Assembly: GCA_003342815.1 (NCBI GenBank)
Contig: PTEX01000031.1
Span: 2,033,210-2,097,209, forward strand
DNA from: Eudromia elegans
Taxonomy: Eukaryota > Chordata > Aves > Tinamiformes > Tinamidae
Reading direction: 5' to 3'
Length of the DNA: 64,000 nt
The position numbers and the translations under genes are program-made. A model generated the notes under the pieces. It had not been told where the DNA came from. It did not search any database and saw only the letters and a program-made list of their open reading frames with translations. Positions 27,560 through 38,880 of the stretch are shown here, in pieces. Positions within the stretch are counted from its first letter, which is position 1; every line of letters begins with the position of its first letter.

Positions 27560-27790
27560 TAAAGGGAAGACTGTTATATTTGCTGAAATATCACATTGAA
27601 TGATTTATGGCAGACAATTAAAGATCCATGTGCGAAGGTCTTCAAGTAGGACTTGCGTCAAAGGAAAATATTGGAAAAAAATATGATTGCAAATTTCTAA
27701 TTAATGTTTTATTTATGCATACAAATCTTGAAATATTAATAGGGAATGCATAAATAATTGATGGGATACATATAATTTTTCATTTTCTTA
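27560..27790. promoter_or_regulatory. Candidate regulatory block, homeodomain/POU-like motifs
   Basis: This AT-rich stretch packs many motifs of the kinds bound by homeodomain and POU factors. It has gatttatggc (Hox/Cdx-like), acaattaaag, ctaattaatg, an octamer-like atttatgcatacaaat, gaatgcataaataattgatg, and others. It has no open frame, no repeat match and little simple repetition. Such composition is common in deeply conserved non-coding elements, but AT-rich DNA also makes these motifs by chance. This is an inference from motif density only. Confidence 0.25.
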
Positions 27791-30700
27791 GTGTTGAAAT
27801 AGGCAGGAAAGTCCTTTGGCACATTATAAACCTCAAAGGTTGTAAGTTAAGCCTAGAAATAGCCTAGTTGCCAGGAGTGAATGCAAAACCCTTACTTATA
27901 TCTTGAAAGAAACTAGTGTTGCCCAATGCTGTGACTTTTATTGAGTCTTACAGGTTCTTTCCTAGCCCGAGCAACACTAATTTCAAATGACAGGTCAGTC
28001 TCTCATCTCCTGTTCAAGAGGATAAACTTGAAGGTATGATTTCCAAGCAGCTTGACAGCCCAAGGTGAATAAAACCCCATTAATATGTGGTACTTAAAAG
28101 GTATGATAGTTTCTCCTGCTGGACTCAAGTTTTGCTGAGTTCTGGGATGGGCAGCACTGGCAACACTTGTGTGCACTTTGATACAGACTCTCCAAAATGT
28201 GCAGGAGGGGTGTGTGTTAGCAACACGCACCCTACACTCATGGGAAAAAAGGGCTTCTCCTTCTTTGATCTTTACATTAAGATTTATTTTAGAATAGGAA
28301 TAAAAGACGATGAGAGAAGTATGAAAGGTAGAATCATCGGGAATAGAGTCTTAATTCAGGTCATGTTTAATTCACTTGACTTGGAAGGGTGGTCAAGCCA
28401 AAGCAAACTATCCTGCCTGTCTGACCTTTGCTTAAGAAGTACTTCTGTTCCCATGCTTGCTGGGTTGGGCAAGAGAGAGGCGACAACAACTAAGGAGAAG
28501 TGTCCTGGGATGTGTCTTCATGTGCTGCTACCTCCTCTTTAGCCTTTTTGCATTGTTGTCAGTGCCCGCCCTAGCATCGATCAATCCATATGCCGCTTCT
28601 CCTTAGTCCAGATGTCCTTCCTGCTGGATAGGATCCCAGGTTCTCTATTTCCAGCTGACAGAGAGCAAGAAAATCCCTTTAATTTTCCTTCAGGCTGCCG
28701 TCCCTGTTGACCTTTCAGTTTCTGGATGTTTAGCTCGCCCTATTCCCTCATGCTGGGTATGAATGATTAAAAGTCGCCTGGGGAGAAGGGGACACTAAAC
28801 ATCCTGTGTGCTAGTTCTTTAGAATGTTGCTGCTAGTTTGATGACAACTTTTCAAAACTTGCACTTCTCGTTGGCTTGGCTGCTTTTGTTTCTCCAACAG
28901 TTTCATTTAAATAATAAATAAAAGGATAATTAGGACAGTGAAATGGTGAGAAACTTCACTTTTCTTTCCGGTGTCCTATCAGCCTTTCAGTAAGACTTTG
29001 CCTAGCCAGTCAATTTACCCTTGCTAAGCCTCGTTTACCTCATTTACCGTACCTCATTTCCCTTTGGTAAAACAGGCTAGTGGTGCTGTGCAGGACCTGC
29101 CCTGAGGAGCTCTGGTGTGGCAGCTGTGTCCTCTCCATGACACCCTTCACCCTGGCCTACGTGGCACAAGGCCACAGCTCTGTTGACACTTCCCCAACGT
29201 GCTGTGCCAGTCTGAGTCTGAAGGCAATTTGTTTAAAATACAGGTATTTATTTCAGAGTGCCTCTTCAGTCAGTGAAGGCAGACGAGCGTTTCCTGCAGG
29301 CAATTCATCCCAATTAATCCCCGACAGTGATTAGTTTGTTTAGCCTAAGTATACGCTGTTTTTCAAACATTTGAAGTTGGTTGTTTCTGTTTACAGTCCT
29401 GGCATGAAATTAAGGTTCCCTGCTGAAATATTGACTCCGTCCTTCTTCGCTTTCCTTTATCCTGAGCGTGCACGCTCTCAGCATGACTGGAACGCACCAA
29501 AACATACAGCTGAAAACAAGATCCTACTCTTGGAAAAGTTGTCTTCCCCAGGAGGAGGCATAGGCAACTGCTTCTGAACTGCTTAGCTCTTCCTCTGCTT
29601 CATCCTTTGCTCCTGGCAGAAGTGACGTGATAGGATGTGACCACAGTGGCCTCTCTCCCCTCAGCCCACGGCGTCACCTCCTACTCTTGAGAGGATGTCC
29701 CACCAAGGAGAGGGCAAGCATCCAGCACCCATCCTCTTCAGGTAAACTCCACTTTAGTGTGAGCCACTGAGGAAAAATTACTGTTAATTCCACAATAGCC
29801 TTTAATATAACTTTTTATTTTTTATATATATATAAAAATATTTGTTTTGCATAGTTGTTTAGGGTTACTGACCATCCAAAAGGCAGAAGTTAAGTATGAG
29901 GGGTCTTGTGCAGATAAAAATATTCTGAAGGAACTTAAATTTGCTCTCTTTCAATCTCCCTTTTTCTACCTTGCTTTAAGTTATTAAGATTTTTATGTTT
30001 CTCTTGTACATGAACTAGATGAAGAATCCCTCCAAATTCAAAGCTTCCGTATGGGATTTTACTCTCTAGAGATGTTGCTAAATAGCCCTACACCTGTGTT
30101 ATTTAATTTGACTACTTAAGACTAATCATTTTGTTGCATGGGATCACTTGTGGATTGCTTTTTCCTCAGCTGGGGCGGGGGGCTGTATCTGCAGCACGTT
30201 ATGCCAGGAGCTGAAGAGAGCTCTGCTTCTGCCTCCTGATTCCTTGGGGTGTTCTGCATCCAGTGGAAATATTTGTTTAAAATTGTGTTAAAAAAACATG
30301 AAAATGCTGCCCAAGCAAGGTTGATAAGAGTTTTTCCGTTAACTCCAGTGTTTTCAAGATTGTAGACCTCTATTTCAAAGGGTATTGGATTAGTTGCAGA
30401 GTTGTTTGACACATTGGAGTAGTTAACAGATTGAAAGGCAACTCTTTTCCAGGCTGGGCTGACCTTGCAGCCACCTTTGCACAATACTGTGCAAATACAA
30501 TACAGAGTTTGACTAGTAAAGTGTTTTAATAAACAGAGCATTTTAGTAAAACTAAGTGGTTTGCCCTCTGAATCCTGACAAATGAAAAAGCAAGTCCTCA
30601 TTACCCTCTTCCTTTGCCTTTCCTTTGTTTTCTTGGTAGAAAATGATACCGTTTTTCAAAAGGGGCAGTAAAGATTCAGTCCTTATTTGGAGTCATTCTT

Positions 30701-30834
30701 GTCCATTCCAAATTTAATAGACTCGCTGCACAGTATTTTCTTTAGAATAAAAGCCAAATGTCTTTATTCAGCTCTGTTCCTGAAAGAGCCCTTTACAGAG
30801 CTTGTGTCATGTCAGCAGTAATCATGGCCTGAGT
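27791..30834. other. Non-coding stretch, no gene recognised
   Basis: Unique sequence with short open frames on both strands. The two longest are a 151-codon frame on the plus strand (28087-28542) and a 159-codon frame on the minus strand (30122-30601). Neither shows a domain, a signal peptide or a recognisable family, and neither is bounded by convincing splice sites that I could see. An AT dinucleotide run lies near 29820-29845. Confidence 0.5.
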
Positions 30835-30975
30835 GATGGTGCATGCAAATTAGTGAGCAGCTGCTATTTAATTGGCATGGAGGAGTCAAATAATGAATTT
30901 GCCAGTAATTACAAAGGCAGATCATATTTAATGCTCACAGGTTTTCAGAGTATTGAGTTGCTCATCCCTTTGGGT
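30835..30975. promoter_or_regulatory. Candidate regulatory block, homeodomain and E-box motifs
   Basis: The stretch contains an octamer-like atgcaaat followed by a cagctg E-box and atttaattgg. Then come aataatgaatttgcc, agtaattaca and a second cagctg near its end. Such a mix of POU, homeodomain and bHLH-type sites within 140 bases resembles known vertebrate developmental enhancers. Conservation cannot be judged from one sequence, so this is a motif-based guess only. Confidence 0.22.
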
Positions 30976-31400
30976 GCCATCAGCTGATGAAGATCTTACC
31001 ACATCAATCCACCTGGATATGGTGGGAAGCAGGTTAGAAACACAAATCAGGACATTTAAGCTGGCCTATATGTCCACCTCAATCCTCATATGGTGAGGTT
31101 GACTTTTTGGGATGGGAGGGGAGATACCTGTAACGTGACACACTCCTGTTTTGACTCTAGATATAAATCTGTTTTCGTGTGTGGATAAAGTCATCATTCC
31201 TCTTGCATACTGGCCAGCTAGAGAGAAGTCATGATGTTCATCTTCTTCTAAAGAAGCTAGGGGTGCTAAAAGAAATGTTTTATTGGTCTTGTTATTTTCT
31301 GTGTGCTTCTCCCTTCTTCATGGGAGAATGTCTCATGCCCTTACAGCACAGGTCTCCAGAACAGGGAGGATTCACAATATGTATCAGCCCTGTGTCGTGT

Positions 31401-31485
31401 GCTCTAGGTGTCCCTGTTGGAGCAGGAGGGTTGGACTAGATGATCTCTGGAGGTCCCTTTCAACCTCAACCACTCCGTGATTCTG
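31401..31485 (+). mobile_element. CR1 LINE 3' end, plus orientation
   Basis: The sequence runs ggagcaggagggttggacta, gatgatctctggaggtccct, ttcaacctcaaccactccgt and gattctg. This is the standard avian CR1 3' terminus, including the start of the octamer-type tail (one short unit, gattctg). It is a very short, 5'-truncated copy, as most CR1 insertions are, and it is less diverged than the other CR1 pieces here. It is the clearest pointer to a bird genome. The 5' boundary near 31401 is approximate. Confidence 0.93.
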
Positions 31486-32807
31486 CTTTGTAGAAAATAG
31501 CATGGGGATAAATATCAGTTATGCTTGGGATAATTATGCACTGCAAAAATCTGAAAACCACTGTGTTGCCTTCCTCATCTGCTGCCAATCTTCTCTCAGA
31601 CAAAACCTCTGCTTGGGATTTGTTTTTTTTTTTTTTAGTGCTGATCAAAATTGTTTCCATATCTTCTATGTGAGGCTGTAATAAAAGAACTTCTTGGACC
31701 GAGCGTGCTAGATGCAATAGTATAACAGTGAAAAATTTGCCATAAATGAGGCTTTATGTATCTTAGTTTTTTATGATGTGTCCCAAAAGAAAGCGATAGT
31801 GAGGAGAAGAGGAAGCTGCCTTGGCAGCCTCATGTCTGGATTAGCAAGAGGTAAGAACTGTTTTGGAGGGGACAAAGGTTAGGAGGGTGAGGAAAAACAA
31901 GTAGAAGGAACGCCGGGAGTAGGTGTGAATCTCGGTGCCTGGTTTCTCCCTTGGATCTCCCTCTCTCTGTTCTCCTGGAGGATTTCCCCAGCCGCAGGTG
32001 GAGTGAAAGTGTCTCTTCAGACTTCAAAGAGCAGTAATAAATAACAAGCAGGAGATTTTACTACTGAAAAATAAACTAAGAGCAGTTTAAAGGCTGCCTG
32101 GGTGTTCCAGATGGTGGCTGCTGTTTCATATTTCTGTCGGTGCTCTCCAAGCTTTGCTGCATCATGTCCTGCCCAAGATCTACAGGGAAAATATTGGGGC
32201 TTGGGTCTTGCAGGCGCCTTCCCCCCATGGCCCTCTCACATCCTGCCAGTCTCTTGCTTAATCCCAGAGAACATATTTCTGGTGCTGGCATGAGAAAGAG
32301 AAACAAATTGCTTTCTGTGTCTTGTCTGTGGGATTCGCTTGCAAAATCTAGCGCTGCATCGCTGACGCACGAGCAGGGGAGCTGATCCTATAAATCTGAC
32401 ATCACTTTATTAAGGCCAAGACAAGAGGTGGCGGGAGGAGGCTCTAAGTGGAGCACAGGAAATAATACTGTAAGCAATATTTGCTTATTGTTTCAATCCA
32501 CGTTTCACTGAGAGCCTTGCAGTTGGTTCAGACAGCCCTGGCAACGTCAGCTCCGCAGTTGTGACTTGAAACGTGGCAAATCTCTTGTGGCAGATGAGGC
32601 ATGTGAGCCACGTCCCTGTGTTTTAGGCTTGATTTGTGCATATTCGCGTGTGCTGAGCCCAAGAACTTGGTTAACTCCAGGGAGGTCCAAAGTTGATTTC
32701 CTCCAGCTGTGCAAGGTGTATCCTCTTGGCCCTTCCTCAGAGCTTTTTCCCTTCTGCACAAGGGAAGAACGGCTGCTGCTCCTGTGCTGCCCACTGCAAC
32801 CACAAAA
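31486..32807. other. Non-coding stretch, no gene recognised
   Basis: Unique sequence with a T run of about 14 near 31623-31636. Near 32470-32500 is taagcaatatttgctta, a 7-bp inverted repeat around TAT containing a forkhead-like TATTTGC, followed at once by a SOX-like ATTGTTT. This is a compact motif cluster of unknown meaning. No gene is recognised. Confidence 0.5.
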
Positions 32808-32985
32808 TTGCAGAATCACAGCATGGATTGGGGCTTGGGAGGGACCTCCGCGGGTCACCAGGCCCAACTGCCCGTTCAAGCAGGTCACCCAGAGCAGGTT
32901 GCTCAGGGCCTGGTGTAGTCAGATCTTGAATATCTCCAAGGACAGAGCCTCTCTGGGCACCCACAGGGCTCCCTGTGGTAGGACA
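32808..32985 (-). mobile_element. CR1 LINE fragment, minus orientation
   Basis: On the plus strand the sequence reads cagaatcacagcatggattg, a gggacctcc block, then caggtcacccagagcaggtt, gctcagggcctggtgtagtc, gatcttgaatatctccaagg and cctctctgggcac. These are successive blocks of the reverse complement of the avian CR1 3' region, so the element points to the left. Similarity fades after about 32985. Compared with the usual consensus, the stretch between ccaagg and cctctctggg is shortened. A 141-codon frame crosses this element (32566-32991) and is not a gene. Confidence 0.9.
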
Positions 32986-34272
32986 TGTTGAACTGTAGAT
33001 GATCCTCGTCTTCTGTCTTTCATTTCATACCACACTCCGTGATTTTATTGTAATTCAAAACATGCTGGTATCAGCTCAGATTCACCCTCTGGAGGCCTCC
33101 AGAAAATGGGCTGCTGCTCGCAAGCCTTGGAGTGGGCGACCCCTTTGAAGGAGGTTTATGGTGACTGGCTGGTTCCAGAGCGCCTACTCCAAAGTGACTA
33201 CCAGCTGTGAGATTGGTCATGAGACAGTTCTGGAGCGCTGCCATGGACTAACTTCAAAGAATTTTCTGATTTTAATTTATCATGCCTCTGCATACTAGTC
33301 CAGCATTTGGACCTGAATCTGAGTAGCCTGTCCAGAATGGGAAGACAATACATGCAAGCCGAGTCGTATTGCTGAGGCTCTTGATGAGAAAATTATGGTG
33401 CTGTCCTGGTGCTTGGGAACTTGATTTTTCCAGTTTTTTATTTTGGTGTCAGATGAGCAATATAAAATTAATGATGACTAATCGAGACAAAAGACAACTT
33501 TCATTTTAAAAATTTTTAACTTGATTTTTGTAACAGATCCGTCTTTGAACTTTCACTAAGGCCATCCATGAAGCACATGATATGCTTCACATTTTTCTAT
33601 GTGATAATCTAATTGGTAATCTGTGTTGTTTGGAGAGATTTGTGAAATGATATACTCAAGAAAGAAGTTTCATCAATACTACAACATTCAGGTTTCCATT
33701 TTTCTTACTTCTGTCCTTATGCACATACAACTAGACTTTTGTTATGACACCAGATGAGCATAGTTCAGCAGGACTTCTATGGGTAAGGCGATAATCAACA
33801 TGTAAAAGAAAGGAAAAGTTTTATATCATTGTTAATATCATGATTCTCCAAGTGTAGCACTTTGACATCCGCATGAAAAAGTAGTACCTTGGAGAGGCTG
33901 AGTGATAGGTGAGAACTGTTGAGTGTTTTAATCAATAATACATGAGTTGGATGAGCAGTATACTGTACTTTGCAGTTCACAATCAATAATACATTTTTAT
34001 GCTCAACTTTTTAATCCTCAAAAAAACTACATCAAAAATTTCATGCTAGACTACGTCTGAGAATCAATAATAGAGAAAGGTTCCCTCTTCTCCTTAGTAC
34101 AGTTTAATGAGAAGCATAATGAATTTGTTTACTAAATGTTGCTATAAATCTATTATACAACTGCCAGAAATATTAAATAGAAAACCTAGCTTAATATAGG
34201 AATATAGTTATGAGTTTTCCAAAGCTGGGAATGGAAAAGCTGAGATTGTTGTGGTAGACACTTCAGGTAGTC
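32986..34272. other. Non-coding stretch, no gene recognised
   Basis: AT-rich unique sequence with only short open frames. No repeat, RNA gene or splice-bounded frame is recognised. Confidence 0.55.
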
Positions 34273-34340
34273 TGTTGAAAGTATAAAGTTCAGCAAGGTA
34301 GAGTTCTATTGAAAGTTTGAAGTCCAGCAAAGTAGAGTTC
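34273..34340. repeat. Tandem duplication, 34-bp unit, two copies
   Basis: Two adjacent 34-base units (34273-34306 and 34307-34340) align without gaps and differ at five positions, about 85% identity. Both contain ttgaaagt near the start, cagcaa in the middle and gtagagttc at the end. The unit is not low in complexity, so this is a true local duplication of some age rather than microsatellite slippage. Confidence 0.9.
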
Positions 34341-36104
34341 ACTTATGTTGGCCTGCGTTGATTTTTATTTACTATTTGCATCGTGATAATATGGAAAGCC
34401 TCCATTCTGGGGTATGTTCCAATACACAGACTACTTCACCAGCAGAGCAAATACTTGTCTCCATTTCCCATTGGCTTTATAGACTTAGTCTCTTGCATAC
34501 AGTTAGACTGAGCTGCATCTTGTACTGTGAATGGAAATCTGGCAGCAGCGAGTCATGTTTGTGAAATAAAGCTTGAAATTTTCAGCAGTATTTTAAAAAA
34601 ATTTAACTTAGGTTTCTTTGCTGAATCATACAGCAAAGTTTTATACAGAAGTTTTTGTTCATTAGTAGAACATTTGCTGTGATAGAAAAAGGAGAATCAA
34701 ACTTTTAAGGCAAGCTGACCACGTTTCTATTTTGGGCTTGAAGTCATTAATTCTTCCTTGCTGAATCACAAAGTGTATTGCTTTGTTTGCAGTACTCAGA
34801 TCCCCCTGGACTCCTGCTACTCCTTTACTGCATCACCAATTACTTGTGATGTATTATTAATTATATGTGGTCTTGACTTGCATCAGTTTGATGGTTGTTA
34901 GCTGGTAGCTCATTTAAACAAGAAGCAGGAACATCTGTAAATAGCAGCTTTTCTTCCTTTGTGGACAGTTACCAACTGTGTAGCGTAGAAAGCTTTTTAC
35001 TGAAACCCTCAGGAGAACCTGGAGCAGGCACATCTTCACCTGGCAAGGGCAGGCACCTGGATGTGCTCACTCTGTTTTGGACAGCTACCGGGCAAGAAGG
35101 TGGGAAAGGTGGAGGAGAAACTTGGTGTTAACAACACAGCATTATCTGACTTTCTACCTTGTAGAAAAGAAAATGGTGCCTCTGGTACTGAGCAAAGATA
35201 GTTTAGAAAAGAACCAATTTCATTCTCCTAGAGGGGTTGTTATCCTTTCAAGATAGGATATATGAAACCATAAAAAAGCAGGTTTGGCAGAGCTGGGATA
35301 GGTAGGTGTCACAGGAAGCGTGTGCTTACCCTTTTGGTCTTGTTACCTTCACTTTTTTGGCATGGTTTCATAAGACATAGCATTCAGGTAGGAGGTTTTG
35401 ATGTTACTGTGACACTATCTTTGCCAAAACTCCCCAGAAAAGGTGAAGCAATAATCCCTCAGCAGCAGCGTATCTGACTGGAGATGGAGGTTGGTGGTTC
35501 AGAGGTTTTGTTTGGATGGTGTCCAACACCTGTGGAAATTTTGCTGCAGAGACCTAGAAAAGATGATTCATCACCTTATCTCCCAAACACAACAGAACTG
35601 TAAACACACCAGCCTCTGTCTGGAATTGCTACCTGAAGATAAAGTTATATTTCCTTATCAAGCAGGGCTTAGGTAGCTCACAGCCAATAATTAGTGTAGA
35701 ACAGGCAGCAAAGACACTAAGGAAATACATATGAGAATTGCTGAAGGTAGGAAATAAAATAGTTGAGAATTCCTCGTGAAGCGATTTCCCTGTTTTGCAG
35801 TCAGCTCAGTTGTTGCACCTGAAATCCCACGATGGGACCGTGATGAAGATACAGCTATAGCTGCTTGTGCTATTGAAAATGGGCTCCTGATTGGGGCCCC
35901 AGGTGCATGCAGATCCCAGACAGGCCCAATTTTACAGCTTGGGCACCAGTGCTAGTGATAGACTGGGCATGTCTCTGGCACCAGATGGTTCACGTGACTC
36001 CTGCATGTGCAGCCTATGTGCACCCTGCTCTCATGGAGGTCTGGCCAAGGTGTGACCATGGGGTCTCTTCAGGGTGAAGCTCTCAGTTTCCTAATGTCAC
36101 TGGC
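34341..36104. other. Non-coding stretch, no gene recognised
   Basis: Unique sequence. A good-looking splice acceptor (tttccctgttttgcag, ending about 35801) is followed by one frame that stays open for about 50 codons, but no strong donor follows and the translation matches no family I know. It is recorded as weak only. No repeat is recognised. Confidence 0.45.
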
Positions 36105-36173
36105 GAGAGACAGACACCTCCGGAGTGTGAGTCAGTCTCCGCTCTGCTAATTTTCCGGAGGTGTCTGCCTATC
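36105..36173. repeat. Inverted repeat, 14-bp perfect arms, 29-nt loop
   Basis: The left arm cagacacctccgga (36111-36124) and right arm tccggaggtgtctg (36154-36167) are perfect reverse complements separated by 29 bases. Pairing continues outward with mismatches for about six more positions, giving a hairpin of roughly 70 bases. The arms are of mixed composition, so by a rough count (4^14 against about 40 allowed spacings over 64 kb) a chance occurrence is unlikely, near 1%. It could be a small non-coding RNA hairpin or the remnant of a short inverted-repeat DNA element. No open frame or known family is linked to it. Confidence 0.9.
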
Positions 36174-38837
36174 TGCATTTACTACTGAGGGAGTGCAGGA
36201 TGACTGTTCTCCTAAATTAGGTATCCTGGTTAGGCTTTAAAAGTTGGAAGAACAAGTCCATGTTTAAGTCCTGAGTATCCTTATAAGGACGAGGCTGAAC
36301 TTGCCGCACAACTTTCCCGCTCTCATTCAGGATGTGCTGCTAAAGTTGGCCCTCATGTGCCTGCGCATCCAGCCTCGGGTCCCAGTCCTGGTGTGGGAAA
36401 CCCGGGTGTTAATACCCCATTTCCGTGTAGACAAGGATGAACACCCATAAAATCTGATGCAAAATTGAGAATAGATGCGTCTGATGTCTAATAATATGAA
36501 GGTAAGACTCTGACATCTCCTAGAGGCAAAGGGGGGATGCTGGAGGTTGAGATTCTCGCACTAAATGGCTGCAAGCAGTTCGTTACCTGTGTTGGTCTGT
36601 TTGGTAATTCAGCTTGGGCACCCGTCTGGTGCTGAGGCCAAGCCTGTGAGCCCTGAAGTCCATGGCAGTTTGTCTGCTGTCGCCTTGCAAGAGCAGGCAA
36701 TGAATTAGCAGTGATTCTTCCCAAAGATGATAAACTTGGTTATACACTTGGCTGTTCATTGCATGGGGGAGAGTTTCTCCTCTCTTTTCTCTAGGGTAAT
36801 AACAACCATTAATCACCAATCCCATCCTCCTACAGCAAACAAAGCAAACCCAACAAATTTCCTTTTTCCATCTCCTCCTATAGCCAGGAGGAGGCAATAT
36901 GTCTTTAGATGCTGCAATCCAAACGGTCCTTCTACTCTTAAAGATTAATAAAGCCAAGTGGAAGTTTTGTCGCTCGTGGTTTTGATACCAGTTGTAAAGC
37001 CAGTAGGAGGAAAAACTGCGTTTATTTGATGGAGTGGCGAGCTGGGAGCTCTTGCTGCTTCGCAGGGAGCATCACACCAGCTTTGCCTACTGAATAGCCA
37101 TGGCTCTTTCCATTTAATTGCCTTCATTCCTCTGTTTTCCTCTTTTCCCCATCGTAGTTACTTTCTTGACCTCACTTGTTATCTGAGTTCATTTTTATCT
37201 TCCTGAAAATGCTGACAAGGGAATTTTGCCTGATTGATACATTTCTCAAGTGAGATCCCACGGTGATTATCCTGGAATTAATCCGTTGACTCCATCAGCA
37301 GAAAGACCCCTGTGTTGGCTCTCAGCAAAATTTGTGCCTCCCTTATTATTGCATGCCAACAAATTTATTTGGGGTTGAATGACAGCAGTAGATGTCATCC
37401 AAAGGAGCTAGTCTGCAATGGAGCTGCTTTTGTTTGATCATTATAGTGTTGGTTAAAACGCCTCTCAGCAGCACTATTGCTTGATTGCTGGGTACTGCAA
37501 ATTCAGGGGAATTAGCGCTGTTTGAGTGTGGTGGAGAGACTGTGGTGATTCAGCAGATATTCTGCCTTTGTTCTTTCTGCAGCACCCCCACATGCAAACC
37601 TACTTTCTCTCCTTTGCCCATGGAGAGACAACCTATTTTATTTCTTTTAACCACCTCCAAATGACGTCTCCCGAGACCTCTTGGAAAAAAAAAAGCCCTA
37701 TTGTTAGTTATAACCCACTCTCTCTCTGGCATATTTTATGAAATCAAGGGCTGATAACGGCAGATGACTTCACTCCTGCCTTGCTTTTCAATCCTAGCTT
37801 TGCATTTTCTAAATGTAAGTTAAAAAAAAAAAAAAAAAAAAAGTTGAGTAATGTTGCTTAAGTACTTGGGGAAGTAAAATGTGGCACTGATGGATCCAGA
37901 AGGTTTCTACAGTTGTCTTAAGAACTCTTAAGCTCACCCTCCAATGGGTTAATGGGTTCAAGTCCTGCTGTCATCAGGTCTCTGGTACCCTGGGGACACA
38001 GAGGTGCCCTGTCCTCCCCCAGCTGCTGATTTGGGGGGTGGTTGGGTGTATTGAGCTGAACTGAGCTCAGGCTGCTCTGAGAAAGGGCAGCCCAGCTCCA
38101 TCCCAGCTGTGCTTGTCGTCGTCCCCAGCAAAGCGGTGCGGGAAGGGGCTGGGTGAGCACGAGCAGCGTGGTCCTTGGGCGCTGATTGGCAGCCCGGATC
38201 CGGATTACCGTCCTCCACGGACTTTGCAGGCCAGATTAAAGTACTTGCAAGGATCAGTCTGGCTCATGGGCTGTATTTTTGACATTCTTGTCATGGAAAA
38301 GTATTAGGAGTTGTAAGAAGGACTAATATGAGCTTATATTTTACAAATGGTCTTGTAGCTGCTTTGTTGCAGAAAACAGAATTTGAAAGAGTTGCACTAT
38401 TAGTATCTGTTGTTACAGGCATGTGCAGGAAAGGGAAACGATAACATCTCTTGCATTGAAAATCAAGCTCCGCATCCCCCATTTTAACCATGCAATTAGT
38501 CTCATCTCCTCTGCTCCCATTTTCCAAGCAACTTAACAAGACAAATCCTTCAAATTGCGCTTATCTTATAAATGCTGTCGATGAGTCTTGAGCAGGCAGG
38601 AAAGCTAATGGGACAGTCTCAATTTAAAGAAAGCCAGTTAACAGCAAATGCACTTCGCTTTATAAATGAATGATGGCATGTAAAGGAATGAGTCTGCATA
38701 ATATAGTTCTCGCCTAGAACACGTTTTCCACCCAGAGTTCAGGCTAAGCTGCCAAGTGTAAGTCATGTTTGCATTTTGTGGCACAAGGGAGGCGAAGGGC
38801 AAACGCAGAGTAACGTGTCCAAGAACACACAGCAGCC
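36174..38837. other. Non-coding stretch, no gene recognised
   Basis: Unique sequence. It includes a run of 21 A residues at 37822-37842, with no recognisable element body upstream that would make it a retroposon tail. A 124-codon minus-strand frame (36583-36957) has no recognised similarity. Confidence 0.55.
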
Positions 38838-38880
38838 GTGGAAGACACCTCTGCAGGGATGTGTCCTGGGTGTCTTCCAC
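38838..38880. repeat. Inverted repeat, 12-bp perfect arms, 19-nt loop
   Basis: The left arm gtggaagacacc (38838-38849) and right arm ggtgtcttccac (38869-38880) are perfect reverse complements around a 19-base loop. The 9-mer agacacctc at the inner side of the left arm also occurs in the left arm of the inverted repeat at 36111-36124, about 2.7 kb away. Whether the two hairpins are related or coincidental cannot be told from this sequence. Confidence 0.88.

Noticed and set aside
35802-35950. Frame of about 50 codons after a good splice acceptor
   Set aside because: No strong donor follows, the frame stops soon after, and the translation is not recognised. One acceptor-like site alone is common.
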